NCBI GenBank assembly: GCA_029959085.1
Contig: JARWIR010000010.1
Location: 10,995,001-11,059,000 of the forward strand
Direction of reading: 5' to 3'
DNA from: Nemophila menziesii
Lineage: Eukaryota > Streptophyta > Magnoliopsida > Boraginales > Hydrophyllaceae
Length of the DNA stretch: 64,000 nt
Of the stretch, positions 1 through 11,597 are shown in pieces. The position numbers were made by a program, and so were the translations under genes. The notes below the pieces were generated by a model. It saw nothing but the letters and a program-made list of their open reading frames with translations. It ran no database searches and had not been told where the DNA came from. Within the stretch, counting starts at the first letter, position 1; every line of letters starts with the position of its first letter.

Positions 1-50
1 AAAATGAAGTCTCCAACTAAGATTAAATCATCACAAATAGGGAGACATCA
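1..50 (-). mobile_element. Start of the 3' LTR of element 1 (cut by window edge)
   Basis: On the minus strand these bases begin TGATGTCTCCC and match the outer end of the 5' LTR at 8172-8221. They directly follow the polypurine tract, which fixes them as the 3' LTR rather than a solo LTR. The remaining roughly 1.4 kb lies off the window. Confidence 0.85.
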
Positions 51-51
51 A

Positions 52-66
52 TACCCCCAACTCAAA
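52..66 (-). other. Polypurine tract of element 1
   Basis: The minus strand reads TTTGAGTTGGGGGTA one base before the LTR start. This is the expected place and composition for the plus-strand primer. A second similar G-rich run (minus strand GAGTTGGGGGTGTGGGG, about 1487-1504) lies deeper in the 3' noncoding region. Confidence 0.8.
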
Positions 67-1667
67 GTTGTATCGTCCCAATACAATAAATATAAGAACA
101 AAGAGAAGTCTCTAAATACAAACCAAGGTCAATTAAGCATAGAGGGAAATAAGATAGCAGAATATATAGAATAGAGTCAAAGCAACTACTTGGAAAATTT
201 CATGTAATAACATTTACAAACTAAATACATGTACACTTGTCATACTTACGATCAACAAGGCTTGAATTCAAGATTAGATTAGTTTCACAATGTAAGAAGG
301 AGAGGATCTTTACTCAGTTCACCAAGGAGGCTATAGATTGTTAATCGAACTTCACTAGTATCTAAAGATCCACTTAACTACTCTTTATTGGCTCAATCAC
401 TTCTAGAATACATAGCAAAGAATCAAAAGCTTTTTAAGGTTGTAATGTTGGCTTTGGGACAGTATGATAAGTATATTTGGATAATTTAGAGTGAGCTTTT
501 GGCTCTCTCCTCACTAGCCATCGACAAATTACCCTAGAGCTTGAGTTACTCTCATAAAACATTCACACTCAACCCAATAATTTCTTGATGCACAAGGTAG
601 CATCCCCAAGAACACAATTAAAGCATAAGATGTTCACATAAAAATTCCACTTTGCCGGTCCAAAGATATATTCTTTCCATATCAATATTTTCTCTTTTGT
701 ATAGCTATGACTCTCTTTTTGATGTTGAGATATCATGCTATTTTTTTCATAAATATTTTTCTTTTCTTTTCATGTTTTTCAGCTTTTTTCATTTACTATT
801 ACACCGGCAAAGGGTTATAATATAATAAACCTGTGAATCATCATCAATATATGGAATAGATTACAATTAATAAGCTCAAAAATATCAACCCAATAATACT
901 TCCCATAATGGTGGACCCACCACCCCACACTCATTCTCTAAAACAATTGTCTATGCATCGCGATTTGAGTGCGGGTCATATGGAAAAGTCCTAAAATCGA
1001 AAGGTATATGTCTTATAATGTGGCTAATAAAAAGGCTTTAGAAAGGTTAGAAGGGGATGAGAAGGATAAAATATAATAATTTGGATAGCAAGCTAAAAGG
1101 TAACAAGGGGCTTATGAAAAAACCGCCTTAATCACTTTCTATACTATGCAATTTCGTTGTTCTCTTACCTTTAGCACGTTCATTAAATGGGTTTGTCAAC
1201 TAGCTTCGATCTCATGGCTTACTTACCACTCAAGGATCCCTGAGATAGAACATACTTTCTATCATTAACTTACTGATTTTTCTTTTCTATCAATGTGTGT
1301 TTTCATGCAGATACTCAAAGCATACAACATAAAATAGATCATAAAATACTACTTCCTATCATTAACTTACTAAGATTATACTTTTAAGCTATTAAACACA
1401 CTCTACATCTCATTCCCATGTATCAAAAAAATTCATTTCTACCTACAAACAGAAAAATCACATAAAATTGGAGATGAGAGACAAGGAATCCCCACACCCC
1501 CAACTCAAAAATGAGATGTGTCCCCACGACTCAAAAAAGACTCTAAACAGGAATTAAAATTAGCAGATGAAGCATATAAAGAAATGGTAAGGAAGAAAGA
1601 GAACATACTCTCGAGGCTATTGCCTCGGATTATCGACATCCAAGATAGGATTTACTTGATCTTTCTT
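67..1667 (-). other. 3' noncoding region of element 1
   Basis: No convincing reading frame is visible. The stretch is related to 41900-43164 in the plus-strand element 3 (opposite orientation), which shows that this long 3' untranslated region belongs to the family. An inverted pair (TTTGCCGGT near 651 and ACCGGCAAAG near 804) flanks about 150 AT-rich bases and recurs in element 3. Confidence 0.6.
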
Positions 1668-2864
1668 TCATTTCTCTAGGATTGTTATTATGTGCGCTTG
1701 ATTAGATTTTATTTGTGCCACATATTTGGCCAAGGAAGTTTGAGCTGCTTCGACTTTATTTAACCGCTCCTCTACCTTACCCTGCCAAATACGATCCTTT
1801 TCTTCTTTTGAAAGTTGCGTAATTCCTGCTTCCCTCAAAATTGTCTTGATCCAATTTTTGTTAATATTGTTCATCATATTATATATTAGGTCATCTTCTT
1901 TACCCAGAATCACACTCATTTTCCGAACAAGACACGTGATCATAATAGGATATTTTGAACTAAATAACGAAGTAGGAGAGACCGAAAATCGCATCACCTC
2001 CTCAAAGATCACTTGTGCCACATCCACTTCTTCTTCCTTTAAAATACAATTCAACAAGATTGCGTTCTTCTTAGTTCCCTCCGAGGTTCTCAGGTTTCCA
2101 AAGATATTTGCTATAAGGAAATGGTGCCAAACTTTTGTATCTGCTTGGAGATATTTGTAAGGCCAAGGTTCCTTCAACTCTCCCTTATTTGATTTCACTT
2201 TCTCCTTATCTAATACATACTATAAAAGTATATTCCAATCGAATGTATTGACATTTTCCACCGCTTCTCTACACTTACATGGTCCAACCAATTTTTTAAA
2301 CCGGAAGTGGTTTCGAATCTCTTCAACTGTGAAAGGAACTGACTTGCCTCGTACTGGAACACAACCATTACTATCTTGGCTCAAGAGGCCTACATAGAAA
2401 TCAGAAACTAACTCTCTACACAAATTTGATCATCGCAACATGAATGTTTACAAACCCAATCTATCACCCATCTCTATGAATCTCTTGTACTCACCTTCTT
2501 CAACTTCTTCTTCAAATACTCTCTCATAAGCTAAAGGAAGTTCCGATAAATGTTTCTCTATTGAAGCTAACATGGACTTAGAAGCTTTATTGATCTTGGT
2601 AATAGGATTCTCGATTTTTATAGGTTTTGTTATCTTCCTTATTAAAGTTGAAACCTCTTTGCTTTTTGAATATACCACATCTAGCTTTCCTTTATTTTCT
2701 GAACATGCTTTACCTTTCAAATTGGAACTTGAACATTTCTCAATTGATTTCTTCTCACTAGAACCCAATACCTTATTTTGATTCTTCTTCATCACCCTGA
2801 CAGTAGATAATGTTTCTATTCTTTTTGTCATCTCAGTTGACCTCCAACTCAAATCTTTAACCAT
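1668..2864 (-). pseudogene. Transposase_32-like ORF (putative plant transposon protein), broken
   Basis: This is an extra ORF downstream of the protease, read in three adjacent blocks (2864-2448, 2423-2220, 2198-1668). The first block is lysine- and serine-rich and ends with ELPLAYERVFEEEVEEGEYK. The second carries VPVRGKSVPFTVEEIRNHF and the third PYKYLQADTKVWHHFLIANI followed by ILLNCILKEEEVDVAQVIFE. These resemble the plant domain Pfam calls Putative plant transposon protein, often found beside Athila-type genes; its function is unknown. The last block is 176 residues and ends in a predicted coiled coil (KVEERLNKVEAAQTSLAKYV). Stops between the blocks make it a pseudogene. Only the first block survives in element 4 (about 48210-48345). 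Confidence 0.65.
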
Positions 2865-3787
2865 TCTTGAAATTTAAAACTCTTGATTATAGATTGTAAA
2901 AGCTTTATTTAGGTTTAGGAAAGGTGTTATGATGACGATCATTATATGGGTAGGATGAATTCTTCTTTGATTGGTATGGATCTACGTAATTGTAGGATGA
3001 ATTTTGGAAATATAGGCTTTTGATTCTTGGATTCAAAGTAATTTGATATGATATGGGTGGTTAAATCTTCTTTATGACGATCTGGAGAAAGGATTGGATG
3101 TGTTTTGATGGTTATTAGGTAGTGTTTTGATGTTTGGCGAAGGTTTGATGAAGTTTTAATTGAGTTATGAGAGGTTTCGAGAAGAAAGAGAGGCTTAAGG
3201 ATTGATAAATTTGTGTAAGAACTAACCTTTTCTTTAAATCCCATAATATAACCCTTCAAAACTGGATCTGTCGGCGTCGTGCGGTGCACCAGATGTGAGG
3301 TGCGGTGTACCGGACCTAAGGGTTTCAAAAGTATTCGCGAGTTGTCGATACGGTTTTGGATAGCTGGTCTTATACCTCTCGTAATTGTACCGTATTGGAA
3401 AACCGTCGCCATTGTATTGATGGTGCAGTACACCGGAAGGTTGGTGCAGTGCACCAGAACTTTCTGCTGTTCATACCGTATTCGCGCTATGCGATACTGT
3501 TTTTTTCTCTTCTCCTCGGCAATATACCGTAGCAAAAACCGTCACCACGTTTTTTGGACCTGCGGTGTACCGCAGGTATGGTCTGGTTTTAGCCAAATTC
3601 TAGTTTTTATATTCCTAACTCCATTTCTTAAGTACATGAATATCAAAACACTCATACCTGTCTCAATACTGCAATATCAACTAAAAATAACTAACTTAAA
3701 CAAAATTTAAATACATAAAAAATTGCGGGTTGTCTCCCATACAACACTTTTATTTAACGTCTTTTAAAGTTATACGCGTTACCTCTA
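2865..3787 (-). repeat. Spacer with clustered GGTGYACC palindromes
   Basis: This spacer lies between the protease and the Transposase_32-like ORF. It holds several related palindromes: GGTGCACC at 3283, GGTGTACC at 3304, GGTGCAGTACACC at 3422, GGTGCAGTGCACC at 3443, and CCTGCGGTGTACCGCAGG at 3559, whose arms pair over 8 bases. Long frames on both strands cross the region without recognisable domains. The same motif class is clustered at the matching place in element 4 (48771-49175). Confidence 0.6.
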
Positions 3788-4530
3788 TCAACATTTGCGA
3801 ATATAGCCTCCCCAGCAACGAGTAAGGCTATGAACGTCTACTAATCTCCATTTGATGCCCCTCTTGGGCCTGATCTCTATCACCTTAGCTGGAACAACTT
3901 CAGTGACTGTGAATGATCCCATCCACGCATCTTTGTGACTTCGTGGCCTATTCTCTGGTTTGTGGGCTTTCATTATAACTTCATGGCCGACCTCAAACTC
4001 AATATTTCGCTCAGTATCTAAAGGCTTTGCGTGGATTTTTTCTGGGACATGTTGATGTGAAAGGTTGTGGATGATAGGAACGGTGGGATCTGACTTCCTT
4101 AGTTTCTTAGCCCAGACATGGAATGTCTCCAATATATTTTTAGCATGAAGGATAATTGTCCCTTCCTGGAAGTTTCTTATGCTCTGACTTGTGGCCATGT
4201 AGGGTCTTCCAAGTATGATTGGAACGTGCTTATCTGCATCGAAATCAAGTATAACAAAGTCAGTAGGGATAGTGATATTACCTGATCGGACATGAACGTC
4301 CTCCACTATTCCCCATGTCTTGGTAACTGATTTGTCAGGCAAACTGCAACTTCACTGGATTATTTTTGGCTTTCTAAAGTTCAAGTCTATCGAACACGGA
4401 CTTTGACATAAGATTCACACCTGAACCCACATCACACATAGCTTTCATCTTGAGCGTACCATTTATTTGAATGGGAAGATTAAAGCTTCATGGATCTTTG
4501 AGCTTCAATGGTAACTCTTTCTCTACTTAT
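3788..4530 (-). pseudogene. Retroviral-type aspartic protease with integrase-tail-like domain, broken
   Basis: The protease would cleave the Gag polyprotein in the virus-like particle. Near 4430 the minus strand reads MKAMCDVGSGVNLMSKSVFD, the flap/active-site region of Athila proteases, where D-x-G carries the catalytic Asp. Further on are FVILDFDADKHVPIILGRPY and MATSQSIRNFQEGTIIL, the conserved C-terminal half. After about 50 linker residues comes EFEVGHEVIMK then SFTVTEVVPAKVIEIRPK, which looks like the C-terminal tail of a gypsy integrase. A stop and frame change between the active site and position 4342 break the gene. The same protease-plus-tail order is seen in element 3 (41063-41770) and, more decayed, in element 4. 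Confidence 0.75.
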
Positions 4531-6577
4531 CTTGAGACTCTCTCGGTATGAGCCCCAGTCTCTTTTCTGGCTTCTACACTCGCTTCTTTCTCTGGAATAA
4601 CTTGCGTGAATACTTGTTGCGGTGTAAGCCCTTTCTTCGCAATCTCAAGCATTTGGGCGTTGATATTCTTAGGAGTATACACTTCTACAAAATGTCTTGA
4701 GTTCAGTGTCAACCATCGTATTTGTATTAGGAATAATTGGTGACGCTGTTTGACCAACGGGTGGCGATTCCACCTTCTCTTCTTTTTTCTTGTCTTGCAT
4801 AGCAGGTGCAACTTTATCTTTCATATCTTTTGAGGCTTATTCCTCTTTCTCTTTAGCTCTAGCAGCCTGTAACTCCATAACCGATGTAATCTCTTCTTTC
4901 ATATCTCTCAGAAGTTGTATAAATTCATATTTTTCGATTGGATCTTCATCTTCAGAACAGTCAGATTTTTGGGGGCTAGACTTGGGTGGTTCTTCTTAAG
5001 TTTCTAGAACTTCCACGACACTTTCTGCAGCATGCGGTTATTCTTTATTCTTTTCAATTTCAAGGCAATTAGCCTTGCAAGCTTCTAACCCAACATTGGC
5101 ATCACCTCCTTTAATAGTTTTCAATTCCTTTGCTTCCATAATGTTAGTAAGAACCTTATTCATTTCTTGTACTTGCGTACCTAAAATATGAATTGAAGCT
5201 TCTTGCTCTCTTAACTTCTCATTCTGTGAATGCATATTTATTGTCATTAATTCCATAATATCTTTTAATTGTTTATCACCTACAACTTCCTCTTGAGGAT
5301 ATTGTGGTAAAGCCTTCTTAGCTAAAGCATCGGTATATGCATCATTGGAAGGTTGTTGTGGAGGAGTAGGTCGATTATAATTCCGATTTCCCTGATATGG
5401 AGCTTGACCTCTTGGTTGGAGAGAGTTATTCTTGGGATGATGTTTATAATGACCTGGATTAGCGACCCCCTGTGGATTTGAATACTGCATACCCGGATGA
5501 TTCCTTTTACCGAATAGATAATTTCCTCAGTTGGATATGAAATAAACAGATGATGGATTTCCTTCGCACTCTTCCCATGTATGACTGGTGACCCCACACC
5601 GTGGACAACCTTGTGCTTCTTGTACTACATTGATACGGCTAATTCTTCTGCATCTGAAGCTTAATTTCTTTGATTTGGTTTTTTAACGCGGCAAATTGAG
5701 CTGAGCTTGCAGTTTCTGCATCTAAACGAAGTGCACCTCTGGTGTTTGTAACAGGAGCTCGCGAAAGTGGCCAACTCCTTTATGTTTCTATTATTTTTTC
5801 CATACCTTCGGCGGATTTTGTAGGATCCATGGACACAAAATTTCCCTTTCCAAGATTATCTACCCTCATTCTACTTTCAACATTGATACCTTGATAAAAT
5901 ATAGCTAACTGTAATGACAGGGTGAATAGTGGAGTGGACATCTAGCTAATTTATGTTGGAACCTTGTACATGCGTCTCCTACTTCTTCTCCATTCTCTTG
6001 ACAAAACTTAGCAATCCCGCTCTGATCTTTGAGTCTCAAACTCTTCGGATAAAAACGGTTAAAGAATGCGGATTGAAGTTCTGCCAAAGTAGTAATTGTA
6101 CCTAGTGATTATCTATCTAGCCAATCACCAGCTTTGGCAGTCAGAAAGAATGAAAACATGTGACAATACAGTTGCTCGAGTTTAATGTCTGGAGTAACAT
6201 AGGCTTCATAAATCTGCATGAACTTCTGAATCGCTCTTACTTGATCTTGTATTGCTACACTACTATAGAGTCCGAAATTCTAAAATTGACTGAGCATGCC
6301 CGGATCGGGTCTAAACTTGATACTCTAGATATCTGGAGGACGATAACCTAATGGTTGAACTCGAAAAGGTGCTCCCAATCCTGGGAGATCTTGTTCAATT
6401 ATGTTGTTGTTTATGTTATATTCTTGTAGTGGGGGGGTGGCAGTATATGTCCTAAAGGACCAATCGGAGGATCTACTCCGTGATGTTTCTCTTCTGACAT
6501 CGCTCGTCGACGCTCTCTCTCTCTTCTCTTATGCATCTGTTATAAGCTGTGAAACACCTTTCGGGTTCCGCAATCAT
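4531..6577 (-). pseudogene. gag of element 1, broken
   Basis: Gag forms the capsid of the virus-like particle. The likely start is the minus-strand ATG at 6577 (MIAEPERCFTAYNRCIREER), 128 bases inside the primer site. The capsid-like core follows with LAELQSAFFNRFYPKSLRLK and FCQENGEEVGDACTRFQHKL, then FYQGINVESRMRVDNLGKGN, the usual retrotrans_gag pattern. A glutamine- and proline-rich part (5490-5038, GQAPYQGNRNYNRPTPPQQP) leads into a coiled-coil-like segment (EKLREQEASIHILGTQVQEM). Several in-frame stops and frameshifts interrupt it. I see no clear CCHC knuckle, unlike the gag at 31540. Element 4 carries a colinear copy. Confidence 0.75.
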
Positions 6578-6704
6578 GCACAGTAAACCTGAAAGAGACT
6601 AAAGCAAACCAAAAGCGTAAAACTGGAAAAAATAAAATTAAAAATAACTAAAAACGAAAAACTACTATTAGAAATAAATAACCCACACACTAACGAGACA
6701 CAAG

Positions 6705-6722
6705 TCCCCGGCAGTGGCGCCA
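6705..6722 (-). other. Primer binding site, tRNA-Asp type
   Basis: The minus strand reads TGGCGCCACTGCCGGGGA, the tRNA-Asp-complementary primer site typical of Athila/Tat elements. Six bases separate it from the LTR end. It fixes both the strand of the element and the inner LTR border. Confidence 0.85.
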
Positions 6723-6728
6723 AAATCA

Positions 6729-8221
6729 TGGTGACGCCTAGGGTGTAATAAAAATATGATTAATAAATAAAAAAAACGATGCACAAATACCCTAGACTTA
6801 ACACGGTACTACAAGTATTACAGGACGTATGCAAGTTTTAATGATTAGAAAATTCGTTCCTCGTGGACTTAAATGTGTTAAACGAATGGGTAAACAAATT
6901 AGAGTAGCAATTAATAATTAAAAGACAGAAAATAAATATGATTAACTGAGAGATTAGGTTAACAACTAAATAAATTGAAAGACATATAATTAAATATGGG
7001 AGAATAAACATGAGAGAATATAGCTTAGGTTTTGTTAGTATGCATTAATCCTTCTATTCTTTCTATCAGCTCAGTTTATAAAGGAGTCAGGATTCTAAAT
7101 TCCTCCTATCCGAAGAGAGCGAACTAGGGTGGCGACCTCACAATCACGAAGGGACTCAAATTGGGTCTTCCTGCGCTACTAGGTTCCTAGATGAGACTGA
7201 CCTACTAATGAAGATTGGTGATTGAATTAAACCCTAATGGCTATCTAGTTAGGCAAATCTTGTCAGGATTAATTCCGTATACTAGACGTTTATCTGGTGT
7301 TTCAATAATTAGACACCCCTTCTGGTTGACCATCTAACTACTACTAGCAAAGCCCTAAATTGAGCAGGTTTAAGACAGACAATAAATCAAAGCTCATAAA
7401 ACAAATACATGGTTAAGCATCTATAAGCAATTGAAAACATATAGTTTCCAAAGAAACTTAGATAGAAAGAATATAGAATTCATAGATTATACATAATGCA
7501 AAACCCAAGCTTTGGAAAAATTAGTTCATACCTGAATTAATAAAACTAAAATAAAGATACATGAATGTCATCTTGTTCTCTTCAATAACTCTAATGATAG
7601 ATATGTTTGCAATGGTTAAAGGGTATATTTATAGGGGTCTAGGAAGCCATAACATGTTTTCTTGGAGTGGAAGACAAGTAATTTGACTTCTAGTCGAACT
7701 CGAATTCGTAACCCTAAAATATAGAAATAGTAATAATCTTCCACTGTTTTGTTTTAGTCGTAACTTCTTCGTTTCAACTCCAATTGACTAGTTTTTTTTA
7801 TCGAAACTGATTGTCTCAGAAAGCTCTACATCGTTTTTTCAGACCATTCATCCGAATTCCTAGCCAATCGTGAGTTATGATCACTTTAATGGACGTAACT
7901 GATGGAATTCAGATTTACTTGGCAACTTTATCTTTCCATACTTATTTATTCTTTCCTTTATCTCCAATTTCCATCATAATATTTATTCTGTTTATATCTT
8001 GGAATTGATTTGGCATCTAATTAATTTCTATATATCTTTAAAGGTTCACACTAATAAATAAATAAATTAAACCAAATATGCTCTAAAAATAATAAATTAT
8101 CAAATCAAGACAAGAAACAAGAAAATACAATACTATATATAAAAATCGACTAGTAGATTTCTTAAAACACGTAAAATGATGTCTTCAACTAAGATTAAAT
8201 CTTCATAATAGGGAGACATCA
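6729..8221 (-). mobile_element. 5' LTR of element 1 (1493 bp)
   Basis: The LTR runs on the minus strand from TGATGTCTCCC (8221) to GGCGTCACCA (6729), giving the canonical TG...CA ends. It is similar to the solo LTRs at 34254, 37129, 39120 and 44698. Its outer 50 bases form a hairpin (TGATGTCTCCC against a slightly mutated GAAGACATCA). Transcription of the element would start inside it. Confidence 0.85.
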
Positions 8222-8231
8222 ATTATCATAA

Positions 8232-8440
8232 CAGCGCAGATGACAAATGATATGGTTCTTTGCCCAATTTAGGTCGGTAATTCTATTCGCTAGCCTTTAG
8301 TAGATGATCATAGGAGGCCAAACAAAATATATTGGTCTTTTGACTTTTTCAAGTGGAGACTATTTTGGTTAACCCTCTAGTCGATTATCATAAGAGGCCA
8401 GATAAAATATATTTGTCTTTAATTTTAGATTTAATTAATG
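8232..8440. repeat. Remnant of a 78-82 bp tandem repeat
   Basis: About two and a half diverged units with the theme GTCGATTATCATAAGAGGCC followed by a T-rich GGTCTTTTGAC phrase. The better preserved copy of this array is at 30838-31215; this one is truncated by the insertion of element 1. Confidence 0.6.
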
Positions 8441-8954
8441 ACCATTATTTATTACATTTATGTTCTGGATTGTAAAAAGTTGTTTCGTGGATGAGTCTTA
8501 TTATCGTATTGCATGTTATATTTTGGGTTTATAACTCATTCTATTGTACAACTTGTTTAGGGGTTTCTTTATTGGTGTATTATATTTTTTGCACAAGTTA
8601 ATATGTACGGCATAAAATGTTTGTTAACAAAAAGTGCTAAATTTATTGGGACAAAGATAAGAAATCAAGCACTTTTTATTCGCAATGGAGAAAAGTATTT
8701 TGGTAGACACTACGTTAGGGTATATCGATTTTATTTTGAGTTTTCAAGGTTGAATAGTGAGTTTACAAATATTGACATTAATATATATGGAAGTTTAAAA
8801 AAGATTAATAGTTGGATTATCTTGTCAGTTAAGAATATAAATACATTGTATATTGCAAAAAAGATTTTATTAACTCTATCAAATTTTAAACCTTTCGATC
8901 ATCAATTGTACTACGTGTTCTCTATTTGTAAATTTTCTAATAAAAATATAGTAA

Positions 8955-9015
8955 GTAATTTTTTCGAAGACGAGGTTCTCACCGCTTGGATTCCTTCTAT
9001 GAAGAGATTTTATCA
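8955..9015 (-). other. Conserved coding-like island, function unknown
   Basis: On the minus strand this reads KSLHRRNPSGENLVFE; the equivalent in P3 (about 60400-60465) reads EALHKRNPSGGNLVLD. Identity is much higher here than in the flanks, and several differences are conservative at the protein level. It may be an exon or exon remnant of an unrecognised gene. The plus-strand frame over 8603-9037 is not kept in P3. Confidence 0.3.
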
Positions 9016-11364
9016 AATTTATACAAATTTTGATTAAGAGATATGAAAAGAAATTACCTTTAATATCTGACATTATTAAAGAGGAGACTATATACTTTTA
9101 TATACATTTCAATATTTTTTATCCACTCTTTTATATAAGGAAATGTAATTGACGAATTGTCTACCTTTATGTAATATTTTTTTGTTATTTCCTTCATACG
9201 AAGTAATTTAGGTGGTATATACAAAGTTCTTGTTCCCCAAATCAACAAGTTCATTATTAATATAATTGATTTATTATGGATATTGGATAAATATGCTGAA
9301 GAGTTCCATATAATCTTTTCACTCCTCATTCATCAATTTATCTCTCTTTAGTTGTAAACTTATCTTATTTAGATTATTAATCACCTTTTTTGGTTGGATA
9401 ATTATAATCTATTTTATTTTGTACCACTAGGTGTTATGTGTATACACCATTGGATTGTGTTTGTCAATTTTATTTAATATTTCTTTCATAGGTTTAATTA
9501 AAAGGTATGTGTGTTAAACTTATTAATTGAGCATGTGTTATAGTGTTTTTTGGGGGTAATATATACCTTCAAGTTCTAAAATATACTTGTTTTTCCATGA
9601 TATTAAAAACATTGTTATTTACCAATAAATGATAGTTTAAACAAATTCTTGTTGTCAATCCAACTAGGTATTTTTATATTAAATTAATTTAAGAATCTTA
9701 GTATATATATACATACCTTATAAAGACTAATTCTTGTACTTAAAATTATAAGAAAGAAATTTTACTTATGTTAACGGGTAATAAATATTAAGTATAAACT
9801 GCATGCATTTTCATAAACTATTTGTATCATGACATGAATACTATGGTTTACCTAGTGGACTAGTAGAATATATAAACCTAAAGATTAATTATAATAATAT
9901 AGAATGACAAGACATTATCTACCATAATAATCATATGTAGCGAGATTAAAATGATATGCCAAACAGAAAATCATATTAGAAAGAAAATATATGTAGTATA
10001 ACGAATGTATAATTGAAAACATGTCATAGTCATATTTAATAAGAAAACATAATGGTTTGAATATTTGAGATCATTTTGTAGAGGAAAAATAATTTAGAAT
10101 AACATACACATTTGGAATTCAACAAATAATTACTTTTTTATGAACTAGATCTATGTATTAAGATTTCTAAAAATAGAAGACAAACTATAGGATTACAATC
10201 ATGGAAAGAACTAGATTTAAATCCTTTAAACATTTTTTTTGGAAAAGAGACTTCTTGTATGATTTATCCTTATGCATAAGGGTTAATGTAGGTATGGATT
10301 GAAAATAGTAGTGTAAATAACAGTACATATGCTACTACACCGAAATAAGACTATATAAATATATTTTTTAAATTATAATTCAATTAATTATTGGGTTATT
10401 ACAAAGATAATTTTGTCATATCATTCTTATACTAGAATATGTCATATCTAAAAAATTCAAAGTATGTGCTTAAATTGTACATTCTAGTAAAAAATCTACG
10501 GCTTTAACTACTCAATTAAATTCTCCAATCCAACCGCTAAGCTAGATGTTGCATACTTAATACACATATATATATACAATTCAAATAACGAAAATATATA
10601 TAGTGAATGTATGAAAATATAAATCATAAAGCAAAAACAAAAAAAAATCACTATATACTTTCATACATATATTTGGACTATGATGGAGCATATTATCGTG
10701 TTTCAAGAACATATCTTAAATATATAATACTTTCCGCATATTTTGGCTTCTTTGTGTTGTTACCAAGCTTGTATTACATTTCAATGACCAAAATGTATTC
10801 AAATGATATAAAAATTTCATAATGTATGTACAAGTACCTATTAGACTATACCCATTATATTAAAATAATATCAATTTAATAAAAAATCTAAAACTGCAAA
10901 TGAAGGGAACACATGCTTTATACAAGTAAATGGTTTCATGTCAAAAAACAAAATGTCTCAAGTTTACAAGCATATGCAAGGTAGAATGGCATTAGCCCTT
11001 TGTCCAATGTAAACTACATGTAATTCCTAAAAGTACACAGAATGTAGTAAGAAATTTCAAATAAAAATTATTAAAACCTAGTCCAAATTTTTCTGGAGTA
11101 TGTTATTTTCTACTATTTCACATGTATACAATTGTACAATTATAACACCTACTTGAAAGAATTGAGGGATACATTAAGCACAAGAGACCCTACAAAATCT
11201 CGCATTAACTCAAAACCTGTGATTCTTGTACACCTTTATACTTGACCTTGAAAATCAAATACTAAAATAGAAAGACTAACTAATTTTAACTAGATGGACA
11301 AAATTAAAGGCACAACTGAGAAATAAATTATACTAACTACAACTTATTTTCGAAAACATTCAAA

Positions 11365-11435
11365 AGATACTTATCGAGGGAGGGCATAATGTCATGAATC
11401 CTTTCTATCATGGCTTCATTAATAATTATGCGTCC
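11365..11435 (-). other. Conserved coding-like island (possible last exon)
   Basis: On the minus strand, after an AG acceptor-like site, the bases read EAMIERIHDIMPSLDKYLLN and end in a stop nine residues later. P2 (55330-55400) reads ETMVERIHDMVPSLDKYILN, and P3 (62780-62860) is a shifted version of the same. Conservation of reading suggests a former exon. I do not recognise the family. Confidence 0.35.
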
Positions 11436-11565
11436 TATTAAAATAAAATAATTTTGCATAACAAAATTTTTATAATAAAATAAATATATAGAATAAACAA
11501 ACTTCTCCACATATCATCATTTCAACATTATTTAAATAGTTAAGAAGAATGACACCATGTCATCA

Positions 11566-11597
<32 letters not shown>

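Larger units (their letters stand above)
1..8221 (-). mobile_element. Athila/Tat-like non-autonomous LTR retrotransposon (element 1)
   Basis: Read on the minus strand the order is 5' LTR (8221-6729), primer binding site, gag, aspartic protease with an extra C-terminal domain, a spacer, a Transposase_32-like ORF, a long 3' noncoding region, polypurine tract, and the start of the 3' LTR (50 to beyond position 1). No reverse transcriptase, RNase H or integrase core is visible in the 6.7 kb internal region, so it must have moved with enzymes supplied in trans. All ORFs carry stops or frameshifts, so it is now inactive. The target-site duplication cannot be checked because the left end is outside the window; the five bases after the 5' LTR are ATTAT. 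A degraded relative lies at 48205-53317. Confidence 0.85.

Noticed and set aside
6705..6722. tRNA gene at the primer site
   Set aside because: Only the 18 bases complementary to the tRNA 3' end are present; the rest of a cloverleaf is not. No other tRNA or rRNA gene was seen in the window.
8603..9037. 144-residue open frame on the plus strand
   Set aside because: The frame is not kept in P3, codon use is that of random AT-rich DNA, and the only conserved part reads better on the minus strand.
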